NCBI RefSeq assembly: GCF_016775475.1
Contig: NZ_JAEUXJ010000012.1
Location: 110,299-174,298, forward strand
DNA from: Belnapia mucosa
GTDB taxonomy: Bacteria; Pseudomonadota; Alphaproteobacteria; Acetobacterales; Acetobacteraceae
Direction of reading: 5' to 3'
Length of the DNA stretch: 64,000 nucleotides
This document shows, in pieces, positions 20,264 through 28,450 of this stretch (positions within the stretch are counted from its first letter, which is position 1; the number at the start of each line of letters is the position of its first letter). The position numbers and the translations under genes were made by a program. The notes below the pieces were generated by a model, which was not told the origin of the DNA, searched no databases, and saw only the letters and a program-made list of their open reading frames with translations.

Positions 20264-20742
20264 CGCCAGCTCACGGGTTCCGTTCCGCAGCACGGCAAAT
20301 CCGGCCTGCGCCGCCAGCACCGCGACATCTCGTCGGTCCACCGCATCCTTGCGGTAGCTGAAGTTGAGGATCACCAGGCTGCCATTGCTGCGCAGTACCC
20401 GCCCCGCCTCCGCGACATGCCTGCGGCCAGTGCCGTGCCACCGGCCACCAGATACGGGAACACGTCCACCGCCAGCACGAGATCGTAGGAGGCATCGGCC
20501 ACCCCGGCCAAGTCATGGCCGGATGCGCCTCGCCGCCATGCGCCGCGCCGGCCTGCACCATGCGCTCGAGCAACCCGAGCTTGTCCCGGTGCTGCCGCGC
20601 CAGATCTACAAGCCGCCGCAGCCGTCTGTTGCTCCAGCACCGCCGCCGCCGAGGCGCCGGGGAGCAGCAGGCGCATCAGCGCGACCGGCGCCGAGATCGC
20701 ACCCGACAGGTAGGTCTCCAGCGCCGGGCCATCCGCCGTCAT
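20210..20742 (-). pseudogene. SAM-dependent methyltransferase, frameshifted
   Basis: The start (MTADGPALETYLSGAISAPV) overlaps the upstream phosphopentomutase stop as ATGA. The coding then moves through other frames: LARQHRDKLGLLERMVQAGA, then AGVADASYDLVLAVDVFPYL, then AEAGRVLRSNGSLVILNFSY and RNGTRELALWDGAAYW before the stop. D-x-V-x-x-V-D-V-F-P-Y-L and the LVILNFSYRKD strand are methyltransferase-like. At least three frame changes argue for inactivation or poor base calls. The last gene of the leftward arm. Confidence 0.65.
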
Positions 20743-21863
20743 GGCAGGAGCGAACGCCCGATCGGCCAGGGGACGATGCCGAAATATGCCGCGAGCGTCG
20801 CGGCCACGTCGGCGAAGCCGTCGCTTGTGCCGAGCGATGACGGGGGGCCGGCATGGCGGAGGATCAGCGGCACCTCCTCCCGCGTGTGGTCCGTGCCGCG
20901 GAAGGTCGGGTCGTTGCCATGGTCGGCGGTGATGATCAGCAGGTCCTGCCCGGTGCAGGCGGGCAGGAAGCCAGCCAGCCAGCGGTCAAACCGCTCCAGG
21001 GCCCGCGCATAGCCCTGCACGTCGCGCCGATGGCCGTGTTCCGTGTCGAAATCCACCAGGTTGGCGAAGACCAGCCCCGCCCGCGTCGTCTCCCACACGG
21101 CCTCGATCCGCCGCATCCCATCGGCGTTCGAGGTCGTCGGCCAGGTTTCAGCGATTCCCCGGCCGGCGAAGAGATCGGCGATCTTGCCGACCGCCTTCAC
21201 CGGCAGGCCGGCCCCGTCCAGGGCGTCGAGGATCGTCGGCGGCGGCTGCATGGCGAAGTCGTGCCGCTGCGAGGTGCGATGGAAGTCGCCCTCCTGTCCG
21301 ATGAAGGGCCGTGCGATCACCCGGCCGATGCGCCAGCGGTCGGCGTGGCGGCGGGCGATGGTGCATATCTCCATCAGCCGCTCCACCGGCACCACGGATT
21401 CATGCGCCGCGATCTGCAGCACCGAATCGGCGGAGGTGTAAAGGATGGGCCGCCCCGTGCGGCAATGCTCCCCGCCCAGTTCCGCGATGATCTGCGTCCC
21501 GCTTGCCGGCAGGTTGCCGATGAAGCGGATGCCGGCCTCGGCCTCGATTGCCTGCACGAGTTCGGGCGGAAAATGCTCGAACACCGCGAAGGGCTGCGCC
21601 AGTTCCACCCCGGCGATCTCCCAGTGCCCGGTGGTGCTGTCTTTCCCGGTGGAGCGTGGCCGCATCCGACCCCAGCTCGCCGCGGACGGCGCACCATCGA
21701 CGCCCATGATACGCCCAAGGCCGAGCGACCAGAGCGCCGGCAGATGGAGGCTGGTCGTGGCGAAGAGATGGCCGAGCGTGTCGGCGCCGGCGTCGCCGTA
21801 ATCCGCGGCATCGGGCGCATGGCCCACGCCGACGCTGTCGAGCACGATCAGCAGGCACCGCAT
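20739..21863 (-). CDS. deoB: Phosphopentomutase
   Basis: A 374-residue alkaline-phosphatase-superfamily mutase. Metal and catalytic motifs are all visible: LDSVGVGHAPDA near the N-terminus, RSTGKDSTTGHWEIAG with the phosphorylated Thr, LVDFDTEHGHRRDVQGY, and TADHGNDPTFRGTDHTREEV. It interconverts ribose (or deoxyribose) 1- and 5-phosphates in the cytoplasm. The length is a little below the 390-405 typical of deoB. It is tightly packed: its start shares one base with the acetyltransferase stop and its stop overlaps the methyltransferase start. Placement in a glycan locus rather than a nucleoside operon is unusual. Confidence 0.92.
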   Translation of the reverse strand: MRCLLIVLDSVGVGHAPDAADYGDAGADTLGHLFATTSLHLPALWSLGLGRIMGVDGAPSAASWGRMRPRSTGKDSTTGHWEIAGVELAQPFAVFEHFPPELVQAIEAEAGIRFIGNLPASGTQIIAELGGEHCRTGRPILYTSADSVLQIAAHESVVPVERLMEICTIARRHADRWRIGRVIARPFIGQEGDFHRTSQRHDFAMQPPPTILDALDGAGLPVKAVGKIADLFAGRGIAETWPTTSNADGMRRIEAVWETTRAGLVFANLVDFDTEHGHRRDVQGYARALERFDRWLAGFLPACTGQDLLIITADHGNDPTFRGTDHTREEVPLILRHAGPPSSLGTSDGFADVAATLAAYFGIVPWPIGRSLLP

Positions 21864-22762
21864 CAGCCGCCACCCCGTATGGCGAGGCGCCGGCGGAAGG
21901 TCGGACAGTCCTCGACGCCCCAGAAATACTTGTAGGCTTCGCGGCCCCGCAGGAAGTCGGCATGAGCCATGCCCCTGGTGGTCACCGCCTCGACCGCCTG
22001 CCGCACCAGCAGCATGCCAGGGCTAACCCGCTCAAGCTGTGGATCGAAGCCGCTGAGGTGGAAATAGTCCCGGCAATCGTCTCGCCCCGGCGGATCGGCC
22101 AAGCCATGGATTACGGCGACGATCTCGTCGTCCAGGCGCAGCGCGTGGAGGCGCAGCAGCCCGGCGCGAAGCTGTCCGGGCAGCGCCTCCCGATACACGG
22201 CCTGCACGTGAAGCGAAGCGAGGACGCCGCCCTCATCGCGCGTGGCCCAGTGGGCGGCGCGCAGCCGCAGCAGCGCCCCGAAGATCGGCCCGAGGGTCTC
22301 GCCGGAGACCCGCTGGCCCAGTGCCGCGACGCTCGCCGACAGGCGCAGCGCCGGGACTGGCTCGGTCGGCTCGACGCTGCCGTCCCAGCCTGACGACAGG
22401 GCTTTCAGCAGCGGCAAGGCCAGGCGGAGCTGCGCCCCGTCGCCGGCATCCCAGACTTCGCGCCGCGCGGCGAGTGCCCGAAGGCGGCAGTCATGGCCGC
22501 CTTTCCCTCGCCTGGCAGCACCAGGGCATCGTGGTAATCGGTCGTGGCGATGCCGAGCGGGAAATGCCCAATGAGCGCCCCTGCCCCGCAGCGCAACGTT
22601 AGGGTCAGCAGGACCCCCTTCCCGATAAGACGCCACCACGGGATGAGCCAATCCGGTGCCCAAAACGGCGTTGCGCTGGCGGATGCGGGCCCAGAGTCTC
22701 TCCCATGCCGGCCGCAGGTCCTCGCGTGCCGCGGTCGTGGCAATTTCCTCGACGCTAGGCAT
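21863..22762 (-). CDS. GNAT-type (BioF2/CelD-like) acyltransferase with two compensating frameshifts
   Basis: About 300 codons. The first segment, SVEEIATTAAREDLRPAWER and LWARIRQR, is in the main frame. The segment ATPFWAPDWLIPWWRLIGKG through AGALIGHFPLGIATTDYHDA is in a second frame between roughly 22672 and 22485. The main frame resumes at LAARREVWDAGDG. The C-terminal acyltransferase domain (GALLRLRAAHWATRDEGGVL, VAVIHGLADP, YFHLSGFDPQLERVSPGMLL, FLRGREAYKYFWG) is intact and typical of GNAT proteins of the CelD/BcsL type. It likely acylates a sugar amine. The compensated shifts could be sequencing errors. It overlaps the preceding PIG-L remnant by eight bases. Confidence 0.72.
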   Translation of the reverse strand: MPSVEEIATTAAREDLRPAWERLWARIRQRNAVLGTGLAHPVVASYREGGPADPNVALRGRGAHWAFPARHRHDRLPRCPGAARRGKGGHDCRLRALAARREVWDAGDGAQLRLALPLLKALSSGWDGSVEPTEPVPALRLSASVAALGQRVSGETLGPIFGALLRLRAAHWATRDEGGVLASLHVQAVYREALPGQLRAGLLRLHALRLDDEIVAVIHGLADPPGRDDCRDYFHLSGFDPQLERVSPGMLLVRQAVEAVTTRGMAHADFLRGREAYKYFWGVEDCPTFRRRLAIRGGG

Positions 22763-23068
22763 TGGCCGAGAAGCGCCGCGCCGCGGCCTCCCGGCAGGCG
22801 TCGGCCGACAGGCCCGAGACAGCCCGCATGACTGCCGCCATATCGGCAACATCCCGCACCAGCCCGGCGAGGTCGTGCGATGCCTCCTGGTCGGAGATGC
22901 CAAGCGTTTCCACAGGCTCAAACCGGATGAGGCGCATCGCCGTCGCCAGTTCCTCCCGCTGCGCGACGGCGTAGGAGGCGCAATCCGAGAAGCCGTGCGC
23001 CGCGACGACCAGCAGGCGACAGTCGGTGCTGCTGCTGCCGAAGGCAGCCAGGTCAGGAAGTCCGGCAC
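22755..23068 (-). pseudogene. PIG-L family deacetylase remnant with internal deletion
   Basis: The segment CRLLVVAAH starts a PIG-L deacetylase, but the zinc-binding PDDE that should follow the His is missing. The sequence jumps to GFSDCASYAVAQREELATAM and ETLGISDQEASHDLAGLVRD, which normally lie some 40-60 residues later. The HPDH segment and everything beyond are also absent. A GTG at 23068 in another frame (PDFLTWLPSAAAA) probably marks the original start. Intact relatives (for example MshB) remove N-acetyl groups from amino sugars. It lies between the nucleotidyltransferase and the acyltransferase genes. Confidence 0.7.
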
Positions 23069-23073
23069 AGCGG

Positions 23074-23913
23074 CTACTTTCCCACCAGCGCCCCGGTCAT
23101 CATCGACTGGTCGGGCCGCTTCGCCGCCGCATTGAGCACGCCGCGCTGCTGCAGCACCCGGAAGGGCACCACCGTCGAATTCGCCTGCGCAGGCCGTCCG
23201 GCCAGCAGCGAGACCGCCTCGCGGTAGCCGTTCAGCGTGCCGACATCCACATACACCTCGCCGGTGCGGACGCCATGGGCGGCGCCACCGGCCGCCAGCC
23301 AGACATTGACCAGCGTGCCGATATACTCGTCGCCGCGCCCGGGCTGACGCCATAGCGCGTGCAACTCGTGCAGCACGCGGCCTGGCATCTTGAAGGCGCC
23401 CCATACCCAGCGGCTCCGCGCACCGGCCCGCTTCACCTCGATCTCCAGGACGCGACCCGCCTCGTCCGTCACTACCGCATCGAACAACTCCGGCCGCTCC
23501 ACCGGAAAGAGCAGGAAGGAGAAGCGATCATCCGGCAGGGGCGCCAGTGCCGCTTCTGGAAACCAGATCGTATCGGGCAGCCCGATCACGACGGGCTCCT
23601 CCGGCCCGATCAGCGGCAGAGCGCAGAAGATGGCATCGCAGAGCCCGCTTGGCTCCTGCTGGACCACATAGGCGATGCTGGCGTTGCCGATGCGCGCCCC
23701 ATAGTAGTTGATGATGTCGCTCTTGCCCGGGGCGATGACGAAGCAAATCTTGTCGACGCCGGCGGCGACCATGCGCTCGATCAGATGCTCGCTGACGGCC
23801 CGCGGCCTTTCGACCCCGTCCTCGATCCGGCTGCCGATGGGCAGCAACTCCTTCGAGAAGGCCAGCGGCTGAATGCGGCTCCCGATGCCTGCGGCCGGGA
23901 TAATGCCCCACAT
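23074..23913 (-). CDS. Sugar-phosphate nucleotidyltransferase
   Basis: A 279-residue cytoplasmic enzyme of the glucose-1-phosphate thymidylyl/uridylyltransferase superfamily. The N-terminal signature GIIPAAGIGSRIQPLAFSKE-LLPIG corresponds to G-x-G-(T/S)-R-x2-P-x2-x3-K-x2-LP. FVIAPGKSDIINYYG and the PVVIGLPDTIWF strand follow, and YVDVGTLNGYREAVSLL is the usual sugar-binding C-terminal motif. It should activate a sugar 1-phosphate as an NDP-sugar. It lies two bases after the CgeB-type gene, so the pair is coupled and probably supplies the donor. Confidence 0.87.
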   Translation of the reverse strand: MWGIIPAAGIGSRIQPLAFSKELLPIGSRIEDGVERPRAVSEHLIERMVAAGVDKICFVIAPGKSDIINYYGARIGNASIAYVVQQEPSGLCDAIFCALPLIGPEEPVVIGLPDTIWFPEAALAPLPDDRFSFLLFPVERPELFDAVVTDEAGRVLEIEVKRAGARSRWVWGAFKMPGRVLHELHALWRQPGRGDEYIGTLVNVWLAAGGAAHGVRTGEVYVDVGTLNGYREAVSLLAGRPAQANSTVVPFRVLQQRGVLNAAAKRPDQSMMTGALVGK

Positions 23914-23915
23914 GC

Positions 23916-25001
23916 TCAGCCTCCTGTCGCCATTGGCGAGTTGATGCTCTCCAGCGCGGCTTCAAGGTCGAGGGCCCGCCGGTCGGAGGTGTGTTCCTCA
24001 AGGGTGCGTTCCCGCGCCTGTCCGGCGGCGCGGCGAAGCTCGGCATCAGTCAGGCCGAGCGTCGCCAGGCTGTCCACGGTCGACCCTGCGACGAACACCT
24101 CCGCACCCGGCGCATAGAAGGCATCGAGACCTTCCCACCAATCCGTCAGGATCGGCGCGCCGCAGGCCGCGGCCTCGAACAGCCGGCCGGAAGGGCACCA
24201 GCCCATCGCCGCCATCGCCCGGCGGGTTATGTTCAGCGTCAGGCGCGAGGAGGAGAAGAAGGCCGGATGCTCCGGCGGCGGCATATGGCGGACGAAGAAG
24301 ATGTTCTGCGCCCAGGGGAAATCCGGCGGATAGAGCGCGCCGCCGATGATGAAGCGACGATCGGGCAGCCGCCGCGCCGGCTCCACGAAAAAGCGCTCCA
24401 GCGCCTCCTGTCGGTCCGCCGCATAGGTGCCGAGATAGGAGAGATCGGCCCGGTATCTCTCCATCGCCGCAACCGGCCGATGGGCGTCCGGATCCACGCT
24501 GCCATAGAGCGGGGCAACTCGGCGCGCGCCGAGTTGCGTTTGCAGCCGCACCAGCGCCTCGCCACCGGTATAGCTCAGCACCAGGTCGAACCCATCGAGC
24601 CCCTGCCGCAACAGATAGTCCGGCCAGTCGCCGGCCGCCATCCGGTCAAGCGTCACCGGCGTATCGAGGTCGTAGAACACCCGCGCCGGCACGGTGGAGG
24701 CGAGGACAAGGTCGGATGCCGCGACTCCATCGGGACAGAAGGAGGTGACGATGGCGACATCGGCCGCCGCCACCGCCTGCGCCGCCCGCTGCCGCACCTC
24801 ACTCCAATCGGCATAGAGCACCGGTTCGACGTTCGGCATGCCGTGCAGGTCGCGGTGCTCGGCATAGTAGGGCACGTTGCGCTCGAAGAAGACGACGCTG
24901 TGGCCACGCCGCACCAAGGCGCGGCATAGGGCTCGCCACAGAGTCGCATGGCCATTGCCCCAAGAGGATGTGATGGTCAGGCCGAAGACGACAAACCGCA
25001 T
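23916..25001 (-). CDS. CgeB-type glycosyltransferase
   Basis: A 361-residue GT-B protein of the CgeB/spore-maturation family. The N-terminus FGLTITSSWGNGHATLWRAL is shared with the third CgeB gene on the other arm (36664), including the following VVFFERNVPYYAEHRDL-type block. The C-terminal GT1-like domain has SSSRLTLNITRRAMAAMGWC and GRLFEAAACGAPILTDWWEG. The sugar donor is not known. It begins the leftward module that also holds the nucleotidyltransferase, deacetylase remnant and acyltransferase, and is separated from the rest of the cluster by the topoisomerase gene. Confidence 0.82.
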   Translation of the reverse strand: MRFVVFGLTITSSWGNGHATLWRALCRALVRRGHSVVFFERNVPYYAEHRDLHGMPNVEPVLYADWSEVRQRAAQAVAAADVAIVTSFCPDGVAASDLVLASTVPARVFYDLDTPVTLDRMAAGDWPDYLLRQGLDGFDLVLSYTGGEALVRLQTQLGARRVAPLYGSVDPDAHRPVAAMERYRADLSYLGTYAADRQEALERFFVEPARRLPDRRFIIGGALYPPDFPWAQNIFFVRHMPPPEHPAFFSSSRLTLNITRRAMAAMGWCPSGRLFEAAACGAPILTDWWEGLDAFYAPGAEVFVAGSTVDSLATLGLTDAELRRAAGQARERTLEEHTSDRRALDLEAALESINSPMATGG

Positions 25002-25038
25002 CAGGCCGGTATCCGACCATGATGGCAGCCATTGCGCC

Positions 25039-26130
25039 TCATGCCGCGCGTCGCTCCTCGTGTTCTAGACGACCGATCAGCAGGCCAAGCACCGCCGTCT
25101 CCTCGGGCTTGAGGCAGGATACCTCGTCGCGCAGCTCCGTCTGGGCCTCAGCCTTGATCTGCAGCACCAAGCTGCCGCCGAGATAGTGGTCGAGCACGCC
25201 GGGATGCACATAGCATTTGCGGCAGATCGTCGGCGTGTTGCCAAGCCGGCTCGCCACATGCTCGATGGCGCGCTTCACATTGCGCTTCGCCGCAGCATGG
25301 GTGTCGAACTTCTCGAATTCCTGGAGCGCGAGGGCGGCGAGGACAGTGCCCGCCCAGGTGCGGAAATCCTTCGCGGTGACTTCGCTCCCCGCAGCCTCCC
25401 GCAGGTAGTCGTTGACGTCGCCGGAATCGATACTGCGGACGGAGCCGTCGGCATCGACATACTGGAACAACTCCTGCCCCGGCAGGTCCTGGCATTCGCG
25501 AACGATACGGGCGATGCGCCGGTCCGAAACCTGCAGGTTCCAGGTCTTGCCGCTCTTGCCCTTGAAGGAAAAGCGCAGCCGGCCTCGCTCGACCTCGACA
25601 TGGTCCTCATGCAGGGTGGTCAGGCCATAGCTCTGGTTCTGCTTTGCATAGTCGTCGTTGCCGACACGGATCAAGGTTGTCTCCAGCAGCCGGACCACCG
25701 TCGCCAGCACCTTCTCGCGTGGCAGCCCGGTGAGGCGCAGGTCAGCCTCGACCCGGGCACGGATGCGCGGCAGGGCGTGGGCGAACTCCACCATATGGGT
25801 GAATTTCGCGGCGTCCCGTGCCTCGCGCCAGCGGGGATGGTAGCGGTACTGTTTCCGTCCCTTCTCGTCGCGTCCCGTTGCCTGAATATGGCCGTCTGCA
25901 TGCGGACATATCCAAACCTGGGTCCAGGCTGGCGGGATCGCCAGGGACCGGATGCGCTGGAGAGTCTTGGAATCGCGCACTGCGCCACCCTTCGGAGCGC
26001 GGTAGCTGAAGCCCTTGCCGATACGCCGTCGGCCAATGCCCGGCGCCTCGTCCGAGACATAGCGCAGCGCTGCTTCCCGCGCTGCGATACGGTTCTCCTC
26101 CTCCGCTAAGGAGGCATTATCCTTGGCCAT
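25039..26130 (-). CDS. DNA topoisomerase IB
   Basis: A 363-residue eukaryotic/poxvirus-type topoisomerase IB. Recognisable blocks are RRIGKGFSYRAPKGG, IPPAWTQVWICPHADGHIQA with TGRDEKGRKQYRYHPRW, LLETTLIRVGNDDYAKQN with YGLTTLHEDH, TAKDFRTWAGTVLAALAL and the active-site segment NTPTICRKCYVHPGVLDHYL with the catalytic Tyr. ATG 26130 is preferred over an upstream start at 26211. It relaxes supercoils without ATP. No functional tie to the glycan genes is apparent, although it is codirectional and closely spaced (38 bases to the next gene). Confidence 0.92.
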   Translation of the reverse strand: MAKDNASLAEEENRIAAREAALRYVSDEAPGIGRRRIGKGFSYRAPKGGAVRDSKTLQRIRSLAIPPAWTQVWICPHADGHIQATGRDEKGRKQYRYHPRWREARDAAKFTHMVEFAHALPRIRARVEADLRLTGLPREKVLATVVRLLETTLIRVGNDDYAKQNQSYGLTTLHEDHVEVERGRLRFSFKGKSGKTWNLQVSDRRIARIVRECQDLPGQELFQYVDADGSVRSIDSGDVNDYLREAAGSEVTAKDFRTWAGTVLAALALQEFEKFDTHAAAKRNVKRAIEHVASRLGNTPTICRKCYVHPGVLDHYLGGSLVLQIKAEAQTELRDEVSCLKPEETAVLGLLIGRLEHEERRAA

Positions 26131-26200
26131 GATGGACGCCTCGGGCCGGACGGCCGACAGGATAACAACCCTTGCCGCGTCGCACGGTTTCACAGTCGCC

Positions 26201-27088
26201 CTAGCGTGCATAACGCTGGATCATGCTGGCGCAGAACTCTGCGAATTCCGCCTCGACCAAAGGCGGGCTGGTATGGTGCGGCGCGATCCCACGATGCTCC
26301 GGCGTGAAGCAGAAGGTGACCGTCACGTCGAACTCCGCAAGCGCCTCCATCTGCCGGTCGAACCAGGCCAGCGCGTTCGGCCGGAAGCTGTCGGCCCAGG
26401 ACAGGCCGGTCCGCAGATACCTGACGCCCAGCCGCCGCATCCAGGCCACCGCGTCGTCCAACCGAGGATCCTCATAATGGAACCATTGGCAGAGGCCGAC
26501 GGCCGGCGTGTGATGGCCGAACTCCTCGAGCGCGGGCTTGGGCGTGCCGTCTTCCCGCAGCAGCCCCATGTAGAAATGCCGGTAGTAGGAGGACCCCTCC
26601 GCCTCACGGTGCCGGGTTGTGGCGCCCCAGGCCCGCGGCAGGTCATACAGGCTGTACCAATGGATACGCGGGGTTTGGCCGACCAGCAGTTCGGCCGTGC
26701 GCTTCAGCCCCCAGGCCTGGACCTCCTCCGCCCCGAAGGAGGACACGCCGACCTCCGAAACCCAGATCGGCAGGCTGGTGACGGCCCGGATCTCCTCGAT
26801 CTTTGCCGGCCATTCCCCGATCTGCCAGAGGTTCCAGTCCAGCGGGAAGCCATGCACCGCGACCACGTCGAGGTGCTCGAGCACGCCCTTGCCGATCAGA
26901 TTCTCAATGAAGCTCGGATCGATGGGCGAGATGCCGCCAAGCACGCGCGGCAAGGTCGGATGCACCGACCGGATCGCCTGGCAAGCGGATTTCGCCATAG
27001 TGGCGAACAGGCTCCAGTCAGGATCGAGTTCCGGATCCCAATGGGACTTGTTGTTGGGCTCGTTCCAGATCATCGCCGCTTCGATCAT
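26201..27088 (-). CDS. Glycosidase-like clan GH-A protein, apparently circularly permuted
   Basis: A 295-residue protein. It opens directly with a beta-4-type motif, AAMIWNEPNN (Glu10, candidate acid/base), then GGISPIDP, VVAVHGFPLDW, the nucleophile-type LPIWVSEVGVSSF (Glu112) and RIHWYSLYDL (beta-8-like). Only after that come segments that normally precede NEP in such barrels: GLCQWFHYEDPRLDDAVAWM, RRLGVRYLRTGLSW, VTVTFCFTPEHRG and EFCASMIQRYAR. Beta strands thus run 4-8 then 1-3. The ATG overlaps the upstream methyltransferase stop (ATGA), fixing the start. Relatives cleave beta-xylosides and similar links; the substrate is probably the cluster's glycan or an intermediate. Confidence 0.75.
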   Translation of the reverse strand: MIEAAMIWNEPNNKSHWDPELDPDWSLFATMAKSACQAIRSVHPTLPRVLGGISPIDPSFIENLIGKGVLEHLDVVAVHGFPLDWNLWQIGEWPAKIEEIRAVTSLPIWVSEVGVSSFGAEEVQAWGLKRTAELLVGQTPRIHWYSLYDLPRAWGATTRHREAEGSSYYRHFYMGLLREDGTPKPALEEFGHHTPAVGLCQWFHYEDPRLDDAVAWMRRLGVRYLRTGLSWADSFRPNALAWFDRQMEALAEFDVTVTFCFTPEHRGIAPHHTSPPLVEAEFAEFCASMIQRYAR

Positions 27089-27849
27089 GCCCGGCGCTCC
27101 CTGGCAGGGTAGGCAGCTTCGGCGCCGGCCGGCGCGGCGACACGCCGGCAAATATAGACCTCCGGCTCCGGATGGGCGGTGACGGCGAAGCCGGCGCTGC
27201 GCAACATGGCCTCGACGCAGGCACGGTTCGGCACCCACCAGTTGGTCCCGTCATGCGCGTAGCGGTGCTCGATGAAATGAAGCTTGGGCCAGTCGGGCCG
27301 GTCGAACTCCGCCGTGTCCCAGAAGTCGTAGTCCTCCTGCACCGGCGCGGCCGTGCCGGCCCCGCGCTGCATCGACTGGAACACCAGGCAGTCGCGGGCG
27401 ACATGCTCGTGGATCAGGTCGAGCGCCAGCAGCGGATGCCGCAGGTGGTAGAGCACACCCATGAACAGCACCACGTCGAATTTCTCGCCGAGCGTCCCGA
27501 CATCATAGACCGAAAGCTTGCGGAACTCGATGTCGAGCCCGGATACCTCGGCGGCGAAGCGTGCCTGGGCAAGGTAGCCCTCGTCGGAATCGACACCAAG
27601 CACCCGCGCCGCGCCGCGCCGCTTCATCTCGAGCGAGTAGAACCCGCCGTTGCAGCCGATATCGAGCACGCTTCGGCCGGTGAGGTCCTGCGGGATGGCC
27701 TCGGCGAAGCCGCGCCATTTAACCGCGGGGTAGTCCCCGAGGAAATGATCTGGCGCCGTCGACACGCCACGGAGATCGATGTTGTGGAACCATTGGCCAA
27801 GCGCCGTCGCCCGGCGTCGGATCTCGTCGGTATCGAGAATGGCAGTCAT
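27085..27849 (-). CDS. CmoB-like SAM methyltransferase
   Basis: A 254-residue class I methyltransferase. The SAM site is SVLDIGCNGGFYSLEMKRRG followed by VLGVDSDEGYLAQARFA, and VVLFMGVLYHLRHPLLALDL is the CmoB/tRNA-mo5U-like active-site region. The start WFHNIDLRGVSTAPDHFLGD resembles the opening of CmoB relatives used in glycan clusters (from memory, proteins named TIGR04290 family methyltransferase). It is bracketed by ATGA overlaps with the histidine phosphatase upstream and the GH-A protein downstream, so it is translationally coupled. A sugar or small-molecule acceptor is more likely than tRNA given the context. Confidence 0.87.
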   Translation of the reverse strand: MTAILDTDEIRRRATALGQWFHNIDLRGVSTAPDHFLGDYPAVKWRGFAEAIPQDLTGRSVLDIGCNGGFYSLEMKRRGAARVLGVDSDEGYLAQARFAAEVSGLDIEFRKLSVYDVGTLGEKFDVVLFMGVLYHLRHPLLALDLIHEHVARDCLVFQSMQRGAGTAAPVQEDYDFWDTAEFDRPDWPKLHFIEHRYAHDGTNWWVPNRACVEAMLRSAGFAVTAHPEPEVYICRRVAAPAGAEAAYPARERRA

Positions 27850-28445
27850 GTTGTTACGGCCTCATTCATCCAAAGCACCTTCGCCCCCGTGCCCCACATC
27901 GCCATCGCGCTGACAGAGGCGGGGCCAACCTCGAATCGCGCATGGAAGTCCATCGAAAGGCTGAGGCACCAAGCCAGGACCGACTTGATGACATCGGCAT
28001 GGCTGACGATTGCAACGGACGCCTCGGGATGCCGGGCTTCGATTCGCCGCACGCCCACCACAGCCCGGGCCTGGGCCTCGGCCATCGATTCGCCATCTGG
28101 CGGCCGTACGCTGCTGCGCTCGGCATTCCACCTCTGCCAAGTCGGATCCGGGTCTAGCCGGTCGAAGGATGCGCCGGTCCAGCGCCCGAAATCGATCTCG
28201 TTGAACTCCGTGGCGATGTCCGCCGCGAGCCCACATTGCTGGCCAACTACCGCCGCCGTTTCCCGTGCCCGGGCGAGCGGGCTCGTGTAGAGCGCCGTCA
28301 AACCCTCCTGCTGCAGCCGGTGGCCGAGTCGCAATGCCTGCTGCCGGCCGGCATCGCCGAGCGAGACGCCTGGCATTCTGCCGCACAGCACGCGGCCGAG
28401 CAGCTCGTGTTCTGCGTGGCGGACCAGGAAGATCGTGGTCGCCAC
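27846..28445 (-). CDS. Histidine phosphatase family protein
   Basis: A 199-residue phosphoglycerate-mutase-like phosphatase. The phospho-histidine motif is FLVRHAEHE (RH at residues 9-10; RHG is commoner), followed by LYTSPLARARETA and the acid/base region FNEIDFGRWTGASFD. The second catalytic His is in VAIVSHADVIKSVL. It should hydrolyse a phosphomonoester. Next to inositol-3-phosphate synthase, an inositol phosphate or glycosyl-inositol phosphate is a reasonable substrate guess. It lies five bases after that gene and overlaps the methyltransferase start by four. Confidence 0.87.
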   Translation of the reverse strand: MATTIFLVRHAEHELLGRVLCGRMPGVSLGDAGRQQALRLGHRLQQEGLTALYTSPLARARETAAVVGQQCGLAADIATEFNEIDFGRWTGASFDRLDPDPTWQRWNAERSSVRPPDGESMAEAQARAVVGVRRIEARHPEASVAIVSHADVIKSVLAWCLSLSMDFHARFEVGPASVSAMAMWGTGAKVLWMNEAVTT

Positions 28446-28450
28446 CCGCC

